Numbered from the stretch's first letter, positions 1 through 10,077 are shown. The stretch: DNA of 64,000 nt from Flavobacterium sp. MedPE-SWcel (GCA_001874325.1 MPCW01000007.1:1-64000); one strand, 5' to 3'. The notes: generated by a model not told the origin, from the letters alone. Program-made: numbers and translations.

Positions 1-99
1 TCTGATCTTGACATTACTACGCCTTCTTCGCATGAGATTATGCTTCTATTTGATGTGAATTTCCCGAAGAAAGTTTCTCGTTCACCTCGTTATTTCTAA
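1..99 (+). CDS. PorP/SprF-family T9SS membrane protein, C-terminus only
   Basis: The window opens inside a gene; the frame starting at base 1 runs 32 codons to TAA at 97-99 and ends in SRSPRYF. Beta-strand-like text (HEIMLLFDVNF) followed by a basic tail ending in aromatic residues is how PorP/SprF outer-membrane proteins of the type IX secretion system usually end. The OmpA/PD40 gene starting 21 bases downstream is the standard neighbour of porP/sprF genes behind large T9SS adhesin genes, so the two are probably cotranscribed. The family call is inference from this tail and the neighbour; the rest of the gene lies outside the window. Confidence 0.7.
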   Translation, partial: SDLDITTPSSHEIMLLFDVNFPKKVSRSPRYF

Positions 100-120
100 T
101 TCAACTTTACAAACAACAAT

Positions 121-1992
121 ATGAAAAAATTGTGTTTTACCTTAAGCCTATTGTTTGCAGGATTTGCAGCAACGGCTCAAAGCAAAGAAACCAAAACAGC
201 CGATGCACTATTTGGTAGTTTCGAATATGTAGACGCAGCCAAAGAATATTTAAAACTAACTAAAAAGGGCGATGACCCTTATGTATACAAACAACTAGCC
301 GATAGTTACTACAACCTCTTTAACGCTAAAGAAGCTATAAGATGGTATGGTAAAGCAACAGAATCGAAGCAAGATGCTGAGACCTACTACCGCTATGCGC
401 AAATGCTAAAAGTAGAAGGTAACTATGAAGAAGCTAACAAGCAAATGCAAAAATTTGCAAAGCTAGCACCTAAAGATCAAAGAGCCATCATCTTTAAAAA
501 AGATCCTGATTACTTACCTAAGCTAAGAAATCAAACAAAGCTTTTTGATGAGAAAATATTAAAAATAAACGATAAAAAGCACGCTGACTTTGCTCCAGTA
601 CTTGCTAACGATGGTACATTTTACTTTACCAGTTCGCGTAATACAGCTAGAAGAAAATATGGTAGAAACGAACAACCATATCTTGACATTTACGAAGCAA
701 CTTACGACGATACAACAGGCGCGATAAGCAAACCTAAAGCATTAAGTGCTGTTAATACTAGATGGCACGATGGCCCAATAGCCATTACTGCCGACGGTAA
801 CACAATGTATTTTGCTAGCGAAAGTTTCGCAAATGGCGATTTTGACAAAGAGAGTTCAGCTAAACAACGCACAGGACTTATTTATCTTTTTATTGCTAAG
901 AAACAAGATGGTAAATGGGGTAATGTAAAACCAGTTCCTTTCAACAGCAATAGCTGGAGTACCGGTAACCCTACTATAAGTAAGGATGGTAAAACATTAT
1001 ACTTTACATCAAACAGAGACGGATCTATAGGTAATACTGATATATGGAAGGTTGCAGTTAATGGTTACAACAGTTTTGGCCAACCTGAAAATTTAGGTAA
1101 AGATGTAAACACAGAAGGTAAAGAAACATTCCCTTTTATAACTGACGACAACAAGCTTTACTTCTCGTCTAACGGGCATAAAGGTTTTGGAGGGTTAGAC
1201 ATTTTTATGATCGATCTTGCTAATGGTAGTGAGACTATAAATGTAGGAGCTCCTGTTAACTCGCCTCAAGATGATTTTTCATTTAGTTTTAACTACGAAA
1301 AAAACATAGGGTTCTTTGCTAGTAACCGTAAAGATAAAGACAACATGTACATGGCAATACCCGTGTGTGGTGTAGAGGCAATAGTAATTGTAAAAGATGC
1401 TAACACTGGTAACCCACTAGCATCGGCTAAAGTAGCGATACTAGACGATATGCAAAATGTTATCGAAACTCGTACTACGGATAAAGATGGAAGACTTACT
1501 TATAGTGTAGATTGCGACAGAACATATTCTTTAAAAGCATCTACTAATGGTTACGAAACAAGCATGTTCCGTATAGAAAAAACACGTGAACAAAAAATAG
1601 ACGTTATCGCCAAGCTTAAGCCAATAGGTAACCTAATTGTAGATGGTAAAGTTGAGCTTAGTAGTATTTACTTTGAATACAACAAGAGTAATGTAACACC
1701 TGAAGCTGCTTTTGAGCTAAATAAATTAGTTGAAGCAATGAAAGAACAACCTCAATTAAAAATAGAAGTTAAAGCACATACTGACAATAGAGGTAATGAT
1801 GCTTACAACTTAAAACTGTCTGACCAAAGAGCAAAAGCTACAGTACAGTATGTAATATCAAAAGGAATAGACAAATCTAGAATATCTGGACAAGGATATG
1901 GAGAGAGTCAATTAAAAGTAGATTGCGGCGAGAATTGCACTGAAGAGCAACACGCCATTAACCGACGTACTGAGTTTATTATAGTACAGTAA
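121..1992 (+). CDS. OmpA-family protein with TPR, PD40 repeats and peptidoglycan-binding domain
   Basis: A 623-residue exported protein with a signal peptide ending near AATAQS. The first ~125 residues look like TPR helices. From ~155 to ~370 come PD40/WD40-like beta-propeller blades (FYFTSSRN, LYFTSNRDG, LYFSSNGHKGFGGLDIF). A carboxypeptidase-regulatory/CNA-like beta-sandwich sits at ~420-495, and an OmpA C-terminal domain at ~505-623 with FEYNKSNVTPEA and the peptidoglycan-binding HTDNRGND...LSDQRA pattern. This order is typical of the OmpA partners of PorP/SprF (PorE/SprE-like proteins), which anchor T9SS parts or attached adhesins to peptidoglycan. It follows the porP/sprF tail by 21 bases and is closed by a terminator, so it is the last gene of that operon. 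Confidence 0.88.
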   Translation: MKKLCFTLSLLFAGFAATAQSKETKTADALFGSFEYVDAAKEYLKLTKKGDDPYVYKQLADSYYNLFNAKEAIRWYGKATESKQDAETYYRYAQMLKVEGNYEEANKQMQKFAKLAPKDQRAIIFKKDPDYLPKLRNQTKLFDEKILKINDKKHADFAPVLANDGTFYFTSSRNTARRKYGRNEQPYLDIYEATYDDTTGAISKPKALSAVNTRWHDGPIAITADGNTMYFASESFANGDFDKESSAKQRTGLIYLFIAKKQDGKWGNVKPVPFNSNSWSTGNPTISKDGKTLYFTSNRDGSIGNTDIWKVAVNGYNSFGQPENLGKDVNTEGKETFPFITDDNKLYFSSNGHKGFGGLDIFMIDLANGSETINVGAPVNSPQDDFSFSFNYEKNIGFFASNRKDKDNMYMAIPVCGVEAIVIVKDANTGNPLASAKVAILDDMQNVIETRTTDKDGRLTYSVDCDRTYSLKASTNGYETSMFRIEKTREQKIDVIAKLKPIGNLIVDGKVELSSIYFEYNKSNVTPEAAFELNKLVEAMKEQPQLKIEVKAHTDNRGNDAYNLKLSDQRAKATVQYVISKGIDKSRISGQGYGESQLKVDCGENCTEEQHAINRRTEFIIVQ

Positions 1993-2020
1993 TTTCTTCA
2001 ACCAATAGTTTAATAGTTTG

Positions 2021-2050
2021 AAAGAGCAGCCTTTTAGGGCTGCTCTTTTT
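2021..2050 (+). terminator. Rho-independent terminator after ompA-like gene
   Basis: Inverted repeat AAAGAGCAGCC / GGCTGCTCTTT with a short loop and a run of T ends the porP/ompA operon. Confidence 0.85.
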
Positions 2051-2106
2051 TATTACACACCCCTCACCTTTTACAATAATAGCCATCTATTCTTTATATT
2101 CGCGTT

Positions 2107-2595
2107 GTGAAATCAGAATGGACACAACATAAATCGTACACTGTAGCAGAAGCACAAAAAAAACTGGAGCATTATTGTGCTTACCAAGAGCGTTGTCATG
2201 AAGAGGTTATTCAAAAACTGAAAAGCCTAAACATGATACCTCAGGCTATAGATGTCATTATAGGACACCTATTAGAACACAACTTCCTTAACGAAGAACG
2301 GTTTGCCTGTAGCTTTGCTAGAGGGAAATTCAGAATAAAACAATGGGGTAAAATTAGAATTACACGAGAACTTAAAGCCCGACAAATTTCACACTACAAT
2401 ATTAATAGCGCCCTTAAAGAAATTGACAAAGAAGAGTACATAAATTCCTTTAACGAGCTCTCCCTTAAGCAGTGGAATAGCATTCGTGAGACAAATATCC
2501 TTAAAAAAAAGAAGAAACTTTTTGATTTTTTGATACGTAAAGGATTCGAAAATCAAATAATTTATGACAAAATTCATGAATTAGCCGAGAATTAA
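2107..2595 (+). CDS. recX: Regulatory protein RecX
   Basis: 162 residues, near the usual RecX size, rich in helices and basic residues, with the family pattern of N-terminal AQKKLEHYCAYQERCHEEV, then LNEERFACSFARGK and a C-terminal FDFLIRKGF. RecX binds RecA filaments and modulates recombination and the SOS response in the cytoplasm. The start is a GTG; no in-frame ATG lies upstream before a stop, and homologues begin just before the YTVAEAQKKL motif. It lies alone between the upstream terminator and a long AT-rich spacer. Confidence 0.88.
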   Translation: MKSEWTQHKSYTVAEAQKKLEHYCAYQERCHEEVIQKLKSLNMIPQAIDVIIGHLLEHNFLNEERFACSFARGKFRIKQWGKIRITRELKARQISHYNINSALKEIDKEEYINSFNELSLKQWNSIRETNILKKKKKLFDFLIRKGFENQIIYDKIHELAEN

Positions 2596-2797
2596 ACTAC
2601 CAAATTCAAGCTTACTCATCCCCAACATCTCCTTTTGCTAACTTTAACAACAAATACTGTTTTTTAAAAATAGTGTTACCCTAATATTAAAAAAACATCG
2701 CTATAACAACCATATTATCAGCAATGTAATATTATACCTATTAAAAAAAGGCAAACCCATATTTTTCGTTTTCAAACTCAGAAAACATCAGAAAAAC

Positions 2798-2827
2798 CGT
2801 TGAACGGTAAATATTTACCGTTCAACG
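2798..2827. repeat. Perfect 30-base palindrome
   Basis: Each arm reads CGTTGAACGGTAAAT followed by its exact reverse complement with no loop. There is no T-run on either side, so it does not look like a terminator. It could be an operator for a dimeric regulator or a cruciform-forming site about 355 bases upstream of the next start codon. Confidence 0.7.
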
Positions 2828-3112
2828 ACACATAACTAATCCTTAACGAAAATTAAAAACATGAAGCTTAGTCATCACGTACCTTTGATCTTAAGCCCAA
2901 AATAAAACCCTAAAACTCAAAAGAACATAATCTACTGATTTAAAGACCACTAACAAATTAACACAAAAAACAAGAAATTACTTACACAAAAATCAAAACT
3001 CAATTAAACATATCAGTAACTATTTATTAATCAGATATCCCAATTAAAAAAATACTTAAAAATTTACACAAATTTAACAGTCTAAAAATTTTTTTAGCTC
3101 GCAAATGTATCA

Positions 3113-3120
3113 TACTTTTG
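3113..3120 (+). promoter_or_regulatory. -7 promoter box TACTTTTG for the T9SS-exported gene
   Basis: Matches the Bacteroidota TAnnTTTG consensus; the expected transcription start near 3127 leaves a leader of about 55 bases before the ATG at 3183. Confidence 0.65.
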
Positions 3121-3182
3121 CACTCGCAACCAAAAAGCAGTTATGTCCCCCATAACTACCTAAACTTAAATTAATTACTATC

Positions 3183-6100
3183 ATGAAAAAATCACTACTA
3201 TTACTAGTCGTGCTATTACCTTTCATTAGCTTAGCACAAAATGCTTCCGAACTACTTGTTAGATGGGAAGGAACAAGAATCAACTGGAGCGCGCCTTCAA
3301 CCCAACCTATGTATTATGATGCAGGAGCATCAGGATCTTTAACATCACACGGAGATTTTACTGCTGCAAATGCTAGTGGAGCAGGAATATCTTTCAACAC
3401 CTCTGATTTTTATTCTGGATTTATAGGTACAGGATGGCCTACAGGTAACAGTGCCAGTTCAGGTGACTATTACCAACTAGCCATTACAGCTGAAACAGGA
3501 AAACAAATTGAACTTAAGAATTTTGCATTTACTTACAAAGGGTATTCTAAAAGATACACTGTAACCTATCAAAAATCTTCTTCAGGTGTACCTAGCGACA
3601 GTAGTATGTTGAATGGTACTGCACTTGCCACAAATGTAAATGCAACATTCAATAACACTCAAGTAGCTGTAAATCTAACATTCCCAAACAACTACAACCT
3701 ACTAGAAGGTGAAACTCTTTACATAAGAGTATATGGCCATAAAGTAAAAAGCAGTAACAACAAATGGTTCTTAGTACATAATAACCAGCAAAATAACGTT
3801 GCTAACTCTAGCAGTGTAGGTCCAGCAATATACGGTGTAGTTACTAACGTTGCATCACCTGTACTTGATGCTGTAGACGATAACTTTAACGCAAACCTTA
3901 ATGCTACTACAGTACTAGATATACTAGATAACGATAATGAAGGTGGGGCAGCTATAAACTCTGTAGTACTTGGCGCACCATCAAATGGTTCTGTAGTACT
4001 TAACGGAGGTAACACTGTATCATACACACCAACAACAAACTACGTTGGTGCAGATTCTTTCACTTACACTATCGCTAACGGAGTTGACCCTAACGATACA
4101 GCTACAGTAAACATAACAGTAGCAGCAGTTACTCCTACAGGACCACTTAACGGAACTTATTTTGTAGGTACTGCTGGTCACTTTACAACTATTACATCAG
4201 CTGTAGATTATTTAAACACTAATGGTGTTTCGGGTGCTGTAACTTTCTTGTTAACAGATACACTTTACGATAACGATTCAGGTGAAACTTTCCCTATAAC
4301 AATAGACCAATTCACAGGTACATCAGCAGTTAACACTGTTACATTCAAACCAAACACTGGCCTTAGCGTAAGTGTAGAAGGAGAAAACATTAATGGTAGT
4401 ACAGGTGTTCCTGCAATATTTAAACTTGACGGAGCTGATAACATTATATTTGACGGTAGTAATGAAGATGGAGGTACTACAAGAAACCTTACTATTAAAA
4501 ATAATAGTGACATCAACTACCTACACCGTTCTGTAATTTGGGTAGCTTCAGACGATTCTAATGGAGCAACTAACAATACCGTTAAATACGTTAACATCAG
4601 ACAAGAGAACAGAAATTCGGACTTTGCTTCTACTCTTGGTATCTACTCAGGAGACAACACAACAGGAGGTAATAATAAATTTGATGTTGCTGCTACTGCT
4701 AACAATTCTGACTTAACAGTAATAAGCAACAACTTTACTAATGTAAAGCAAGGTGTTTATGTAAATGGAGGCTCAAGCCCACTTACAACAGGTGTTGTAA
4801 TTACTCAAAATGATCTTGGAGCCGAAAACAATACTGAAACTGTTATAGAACCTGCACATATAAACAATGTAAATGGGTTTACATATCATGAAAATTACGT
4901 TTATGATCTTTATAGAGATACTAGTGCTGGTAGCCTTGTATCTAGTGGAATATATGTAGAAGGTAATTCTAGTAATGGTGTTATTACAAATAACGAGATG
5001 AAAGATCTTGTTAAAACAACATCAGATGCTATCCATTTTGGAGGAGTTGTTTTAGAATCAACAAACACTAATAGTAACATACTTGTTGCTAACAACTTTA
5101 TACTAAACGTTGCTGGAGATAACAATGGTGGTCTTACAGCTAATGGTTTCGGAATATCTATAATAGATGGTGGTGGATATAAAATTTACAATAACACTGT
5201 AGTTTTAAACACTGCACAAAGTGGTTCTGGTCAGGGTTACTCTGCAGCACTACGTATATCAGATGCTACTAATGTAGATGTTAGAAATAACATATTCGCT
5301 AATAACCAAAGTAACACTAGTACAAACAGATGTGCTATACTAGTTGACGGTAATATTTCAATGTTATCTAACCTTGATTACAACGCATTATCATCAGTAG
5401 ATTTTATAGGGTATGTAGGTACTAACGCAACTGACGCAGGTGACTCTGGATACCAAGCAACATTATCAGGATGGAAATCTTTATCAGGTAAAGATGCAAA
5501 CTCAGTAAACATATTACCAATTTTTGTGTCAACTTCTAACTTACACCTTTCTGTAGCAGATGGTGATAACGCAGGGTTTGAAGGACTAGGTACACCTCTA
5601 GCAGATGTTGAAAGAGATATAGACGGACAAATTAGAAACACTACAACACCAGATATTGGTGCTGATGAATTTGGAGCAATAGAATTACCTGACCCAGATT
5701 CAGGAGATGGTATTTACTGCGCAAGTAGTGTTACATGGAACGGTACATCATGGAGTGGTACACCAACTGCTAGTACTGATGTAATATTCTCTGGAGATTA
5801 TACAGAAGATGCTGGTACACTATACGCTTGTTCAATATTTGTTTTAGATGGTGCTACTGTACTTTTCGAGAACAATGCTAATGCAATTGTAACACACGTT
5901 GTAGTTGTAGAAGATGGATCTTCTCTTACTTTTGAGAGTAGCTCTAACCTTGTACAAATAGAAGATACTGCTAACAGTGGAGATGTTACTATTAAAAGAA
6001 ACAGCTCTTTACTAAAACGTTTAGACTATACTATATGGTCTTCACCTACAGCTGGATCACAAACATTACTCGATTTCTCTCCTCAGACATTAACTAATCG

Positions 6101-7376
6101 TTTTTATGACTTTAGCGCAACAAACAACCTATTCTTTGCTACAACTCCATCATCTACAACTTTTGGAACAGCAAAAGGATACCTAATACGTGTACCTAAT
6201 AATCATTCAGATACTACACCTGAAGTTTACAACGGTGCGTTTGAAGGAACACCAAACAATGGTACTATCAGATTTGAAATGGAGTACTCTGGAGCTACGA
6301 GCTACAACATGATAGGTAACCCTTACCCATCTCCAATAAACATCACTAAATTCATCGATGAAAACATTGATAATATAGAAGGTACAATTTGGGTATGGAG
6401 AAAGACAAATGATGCTACTAAAACAACATACTGTACTATAAACAAACTAGGATATACAGCAAACGATGCACTAGGTGGTGGTGGAACTGGAGGAAATGAC
6501 GGTAATACTCTTATTGCTGATCCGTTCACAATTATATCAGACGGTATACTTAACACAGGTCAAGGTTTCTTTGTAAGAGCTTTAAATGATAACGAAGTTG
6601 TATTTAGAAACAACATGCGTGAAACAACTAACTTCAACAATTTCTTCCGTTCAGCAAACACAGCTGCACAGCAAGACATTACAAACGAAACTAGCCGTTA
6701 CTGGTTAAATGTAGTAACAGAAGATCAATCAGTATTCTCTCAAATACTTGTAGGTCACACTGCAGCCGCTACAAACGGTTACAATAACGGTTTTGATGGA
6801 AGATCTTTAGGTCAAGGTGGAGTAAGCTTATACTCAATATTAGAAGGTGAAACTGAAGATGACGATATTAAACTTGCAATACAAGCTAGAGCAGCATTTA
6901 CAATTGACGACAGCATCAAGCTTGGATTTACTACAGATATAGCTGGTACTTTTGAAATTACAATAGACCACATGGATGGATTATTTGCAGAAGGACAAGA
7001 TATATATGTAATAGATAACGTAACAAACACAACGCATAACCTAACAATAAGCGACTACTCTTTCGACTCTGAAATAGGTACATTCAATAACAGATTCAGA
7101 ATCGTTTATGCAGCAGAAGCTTTAAGTATAGATAACCCAGTACTTACTGAAAACGAAGTAGTAGTTTTCCAAAACAACGGAACACTTAATGTAAACGCAA
7201 CACAAACTATAGAGTCTGTAATCGTTTATGACCTACTTGGTAAAGTAGTATATCAAAATATGAAAGTGGATAATGCTGAATTTACTACAGCATTAAACAT
7301 ACAGCAACAGGTTGCTATTGTAATGATTACATTAGAAAATCAACAAGTTGTTTCAAAGAAAATTATGGTGGATTAA
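3183..7376 (+). CDS. Large exported beta-helix protein with T9SS-type C-terminus
   Basis: 1397 residues with a signal peptide (MKKSLLLLVVLLPFISLAQ). Residues ~230-315 form a cadherin/VCBS-like Ig domain (LDILDNDNEGG, SYTPTTNYVGADSFTYT). Residues ~325-830 are rich in N, T, G and beta-strand repeats (NNTVKYVNI, NNIFANNQSN) as in right-handed parallel beta-helices. The last ~75 residues (VVVFQNNGTLNV, VIVYDLLGKVVYQ, QQVVSKKIMVD) match a T9SS sorting domain, so the protein is probably secreted or anchored on the surface. The substrate is unknown; adhesin or polysaccharide-binding roles fit the fold. It has its own -7 box and terminator and is therefore likely monocistronic. Confidence 0.85.
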   Translation: MKKSLLLLVVLLPFISLAQNASELLVRWEGTRINWSAPSTQPMYYDAGASGSLTSHGDFTAANASGAGISFNTSDFYSGFIGTGWPTGNSASSGDYYQLAITAETGKQIELKNFAFTYKGYSKRYTVTYQKSSSGVPSDSSMLNGTALATNVNATFNNTQVAVNLTFPNNYNLLEGETLYIRVYGHKVKSSNNKWFLVHNNQQNNVANSSSVGPAIYGVVTNVASPVLDAVDDNFNANLNATTVLDILDNDNEGGAAINSVVLGAPSNGSVVLNGGNTVSYTPTTNYVGADSFTYTIANGVDPNDTATVNITVAAVTPTGPLNGTYFVGTAGHFTTITSAVDYLNTNGVSGAVTFLLTDTLYDNDSGETFPITIDQFTGTSAVNTVTFKPNTGLSVSVEGENINGSTGVPAIFKLDGADNIIFDGSNEDGGTTRNLTIKNNSDINYLHRSVIWVASDDSNGATNNTVKYVNIRQENRNSDFASTLGIYSGDNTTGGNNKFDVAATANNSDLTVISNNFTNVKQGVYVNGGSSPLTTGVVITQNDLGAENNTETVIEPAHINNVNGFTYHENYVYDLYRDTSAGSLVSSGIYVEGNSSNGVITNNEMKDLVKTTSDAIHFGGVVLESTNTNSNILVANNFILNVAGDNNGGLTANGFGISIIDGGGYKIYNNTVVLNTAQSGSGQGYSAALRISDATNVDVRNNIFANNQSNTSTNRCAILVDGNISMLSNLDYNALSSVDFIGYVGTNATDAGDSGYQATLSGWKSLSGKDANSVNILPIFVSTSNLHLSVADGDNAGFEGLGTPLADVERDIDGQIRNTTTPDIGADEFGAIELPDPDSGDGIYCASSVTWNGTSWSGTPTASTDVIFSGDYTEDAGTLYACSIFVLDGATVLFENNANAIVTHVVVVEDGSSLTFESSSNLVQIEDTANSGDVTIKRNSSLLKRLDYTIWSSPTAGSQTLLDFSPQTLTNRFYDFSATNNLFFATTPSSTTFGTAKGYLIRVPNNHSDTTPEVYNGAFEGTPNNGTIRFEMEYSGATSYNMIGNPYPSPINITKFIDENIDNIEGTIWVWRKTNDATKTTYCTINKLGYTANDALGGGGTGGNDGNTLIADPFTIISDGILNTGQGFFVRALNDNEVVFRNNMRETTNFNNFFRSANTAAQQDITNETSRYWLNVVTEDQSVFSQILVGHTAAATNGYNNGFDGRSLGQGGVSLYSILEGETEDDDIKLAIQARAAFTIDDSIKLGFTTDIAGTFEITIDHMDGLFAEGQDIYVIDNVTNTTHNLTISDYSFDSEIGTFNNRFRIVYAAEALSIDNPVLTENEVVVFQNNGTLNVNATQTIESVIVYDLLGKVVYQNMKVDNAEFTTALNIQQQVAIVMITLENQQVVSKKIMVD

Positions 7377-7411
7377 TTCATCGTAATTGTTAGTAATTTT
7401 TTAGTTGGATG
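7361..7411 (+). repeat. 3'-end segment, copy 1 (end of T9SS gene plus 3' UTR)
   Basis: This 51-base block covers the last codons (IMVD, stop) and the 3' untranslated region. A closely similar 52-base block occurs at 10480-10531 with about six differences including one indel. Both copies are followed directly by a C-rich hairpin terminator of different sequence. Confidence 0.85.
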
Positions 7412-7415
7412 TAAG

Positions 7416-7446
7416 TCCCCCAATAGTCATCTATTGGGGGATTTCT
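7416..7446 (+). terminator. Rho-independent terminator of the T9SS-exported gene
   Basis: Stem TCCCCCAATAG / CTATTGGGGGA with a 4-base loop, followed by TTTCTTT. Confidence 0.85.
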
Positions 7447-7482
7447 TTATATAACATATTAGAACTACTCGAACTTTTTATT

Positions 7483-7490
7483 TATTTTTG
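7483..7490 (+). promoter_or_regulatory. -7 box TATTTTTG upstream of AraC-type regulator
   Basis: TAnnTTTG match 29 bases before the ATG at 7519, leaving a short leader of about 20 bases. Confidence 0.5.
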
Positions 7491-7518
7491 GTGTCCTTTT
7501 TAACCTCAAACACTAGGA

Positions 7519-8685
7519 ATGACAATAATTGACTTAATAATTATCTCTAGTTTCTCTTTAGGGCTCTTTCTAAGTCTTTCCCTTATCATATCTCCTTTTT
7601 TTAAAAGCACCGCAAATAAATACTTAGCATTATCATTACTAACATTGTTAGTAATAATAATCACAGGAAAATATAACGACACATCAATATTTCTGGCTTT
7701 CATTCAAGATATCATGCTTGAATTTCTAGTTGCAATCACTCTATTCTCTTATTTCTTAATCCAAATAGAACATAGATACATTAAACAATCTTGGTATAAA
7801 TGGCTGTACCTCCCCTTTTTTATAACCCTACTTGTAGACGTCTCACTAGATCTAGATCACCTCTTTAACCTTTACAATTCCACTTTTAAAGAAGAAAGTT
7901 TCATTGTTCAGCTCTTTTACACCCTAGAAGAATATCTATCCTTTCTTTACAATGTCTTCTTTATATTATTCGCCCGCAAACTGATAAAAAAGAGTACTAC
8001 ACTATCTAAAGAAAAAAAAGACTGGCTATTAAAATTAAACTTCATTTTTATAGGCGCTATATTCTTTTGGTTTATAACCGAAATAGAACTTGCAGTATTT
8101 GACACTGGACATTCTAGAGATATACTTTGGGCATTCTTATCATTCATGTTTTGGTGGGTATTATATTATGGAGTATTTAAGCTTCAAATTGTTACCCAAA
8201 AAGACGAAATACACCACTATTTAGCCACAGCCCAACCAAAAGTAGAAGTAGAAGTAGTATTAGAATCAAAACCAAAAATACAGGCTGAAACTGAAGCTAT
8301 AAAAGAAAGCATTCCTGACGTAACAGCAACTATTAGCCATTCAAAATATATAGACCTCTTACAGGATTTAATGGCTAACAAACAACTATACAAAAACCCT
8401 CTATTAAGCAGACTTGATTTAGCAAATGAATTAGGTATAAGCGAAGGCTACCTATCGCAAGCTGTAAACAAAGTAACAGGAAAAAATGTGATTCAGTTTG
8501 TTAATGAGTATAGAGTAAGCCTAGTTAAAGAACTTCTATCAAACCCCGAGTTTGACAAATACTCCATAGAAGCTATTTATAGCGAAGCAGGCTTTAACTC
8601 AAAAAGTGTTTTTTATAACAGTTTTAAAGCAGAAACAAATATGTCGCCAGGAATGTACCGAAAATCGTATACTAAAGCTTCCTAA
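7519..8685 (+). CDS. Membrane-anchored AraC-family transcriptional regulator
   Basis: 388 residues. Residues ~1-235 contain about seven hydrophobic segments (LIIISSFSLGLFLSLSLII, ALSLLTLLVIIIT, ILWAFLSFMFWWVLYYGVF). A charged linker (VEVEVVLESKPKIQAETEAIKE) leads to a C-terminal AraC/HTH_18 DNA-binding domain, ~275-388, with LANELGISEGYLSQAVNKVTG and the second helix-turn-helix AGFNSKSVFYNSFKAETNMSPGMYR. Such 7TM-like sensor/AraC fusions are common in Flavobacteriia and presumably sense a membrane or periplasmic signal. It sits between two exported-protein genes, either of which could be a target, but no binding site is evident. Confidence 0.85.
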   Translation: MTIIDLIIISSFSLGLFLSLSLIISPFFKSTANKYLALSLLTLLVIIITGKYNDTSIFLAFIQDIMLEFLVAITLFSYFLIQIEHRYIKQSWYKWLYLPFFITLLVDVSLDLDHLFNLYNSTFKEESFIVQLFYTLEEYLSFLYNVFFILFARKLIKKSTTLSKEKKDWLLKLNFIFIGAIFFWFITEIELAVFDTGHSRDILWAFLSFMFWWVLYYGVFKLQIVTQKDEIHHYLATAQPKVEVEVVLESKPKIQAETEAIKESIPDVTATISHSKYIDLLQDLMANKQLYKNPLLSRLDLANELGISEGYLSQAVNKVTGKNVIQFVNEYRVSLVKELLSNPEFDKYSIEAIYSEAGFNSKSVFYNSFKAETNMSPGMYRKSYTKAS

Positions 8686-8753
8686 TTCGTACACTTATTA
8701 CATACACAAACCTATACACCATTAAATAGCAACCTTTTACCATAAGTACGCTA

Positions 8754-8761
8754 TACTTTTG
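8754..8761 (+). promoter_or_regulatory. -7 box TACTTTTG for the serine-hydrolase lipoprotein gene
   Basis: TAnnTTTG match 27 bases before the ATG at 8788. Confidence 0.65.
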
Positions 8762-8787
8762 CATCATAATTATAAAACACATTTGTT

Positions 8788-10017
8788 ATGAAAAAAAGTA
8801 TTAAATATTTATTCGCACTTACTATTTTAGTACTTGCTGGTTGTTCTAACGACGACGACAAAACCACAAAAGAACCAGTTAAAGATAATGAAGGAAAAAT
8901 CGTAGTCCTTGATTCAGAAACATTATCATTACGCTTAAACCAAATTATAGAAGCATCTAATTTCCCTGGTATCACAGTAGGGATAGTAAAAAATGGAGAG
9001 CAAAGCTATCAAGACAGCTTTGGATATATGGATATAGCAGGTAATAAACCATATACAAACCAAACAGTACAATCTATAGGATCTATAAGCAAAACCTTTA
9101 TAGCGGCTGCATTAGTAAAGACTATAGAGCTAGATCACTTTACATTAGAGACCCCTATAAACGATATACTAGATCAACCAATAGTTAACCCTAACAACAA
9201 TGATGTTATTAGAATAAAACACCTAGTAACACATACATCTGGAATAATAGATCAAGAAGAGGTTTACCTAAGCTCATATTACATACTAGAAGGAGAAAAC
9301 TTAAATGGTGATGGAGTACAAATGCTACAGGCTGCAGGAGTAGAACAACGTCAGCCAAAAACATTACAAGAATTTATTCAAGCATATTTTTATGAAGGTG
9401 GAGATTATTATAGTACTGAAAACTTCATGAACAATACTCCTGGTACTGTACAAGAATACTCAAATACAGCCTCTACATTAGCCGCTTACTTAATCGAGAA
9501 AGCAACCGCAACACCATATGAAGATTTTGTAAAGCAACATATATTAACACCGTTGCAAATGAACAGCACTGCTTACCACTATAATGAATTACAGGCTGAT
9601 AAAATTGCTACATTATACTTCAACAAAAACACACCATTACCTAAGTATAACTTAGAGACATTTCCTGATGGTGCACTAAAAACATCTAATGAAGATATGA
9701 TGAAATATCTACTCAACATGATGGCAGGCTATAGAGGTAATTCTACAACTTTATTCAGTCAAGACTCTTACAATTTAGTATTCAATCAAATAACACCAAC
9801 TTACTCTGTTTTTTGGGATAGAGACAACAATCATAATGTAGGTCATACAGGAGGAGATCCAGGCTTAAGTACTGAGATATATTTTAACGGTAACGACAAC
9901 AGCGGATTCTTTATAATAAGTAATTATGATGCATCATCACATGACAGCCATGAGTCACATTATATAGAAATCACTAACCAAATAGAAGCAGCAATTACTG
10001 ACTATTTAAAGCTTTAA
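8788..10017 (+). CDS. Serine hydrolase lipoprotein (beta-lactamase/class C PBP fold)
   Basis: 409 residues starting with a lipoprotein signal (lipobox LAGC, lipid-anchored Cys19). All three signatures of the serine beta-lactamase/DD-peptidase superfamily are present: SISK at residues 99-102 (nucleophile Ser99, general base Lys102), a YSN triad near 224, and HTGG near 353 in place of KTG. Proteins of this family hydrolyse peptides, esters or beta-lactams; HTG rather than KTG is common in class C-like esterases and peptidases, so true beta-lactamase activity cannot be assumed. Its own promoter precedes it, and a long hairpin follows at 10078-10133. Confidence 0.88.
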   Translation: MKKSIKYLFALTILVLAGCSNDDDKTTKEPVKDNEGKIVVLDSETLSLRLNQIIEASNFPGITVGIVKNGEQSYQDSFGYMDIAGNKPYTNQTVQSIGSISKTFIAAALVKTIELDHFTLETPINDILDQPIVNPNNNDVIRIKHLVTHTSGIIDQEEVYLSSYYILEGENLNGDGVQMLQAAGVEQRQPKTLQEFIQAYFYEGGDYYSTENFMNNTPGTVQEYSNTASTLAAYLIEKATATPYEDFVKQHILTPLQMNSTAYHYNELQADKIATLYFNKNTPLPKYNLETFPDGALKTSNEDMMKYLLNMMAGYRGNSTTLFSQDSYNLVFNQITPTYSVFWDRDNNHNVGHTGGDPGLSTEIYFNGNDNSGFFIISNYDASSHDSHESHYIEITNQIEAAITDYLKL

Positions 10018-10077
10018 TGAGTACAATACAACTCGTAATATAAAAGTAACGGGGTTCATTCAATCAAAAAAACGACA

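Larger units (their letters stand above)
2596..3182. other. 587-base intergenic region, no gene
   Basis: Strongly AT-rich spacer between recX and the large T9SS-exported gene. It holds a perfect 30-base palindrome (2798-2827) and, near its right end, a TACTTTTG -7 box (3113-3120). No open frame of convincing composition is seen on either strand. Confidence 0.7.

Noticed and set aside
2798..2827. Terminator for recX
   Set aside because: No loop and no T-run on either strand, and it lies 200 bases from the recX stop.
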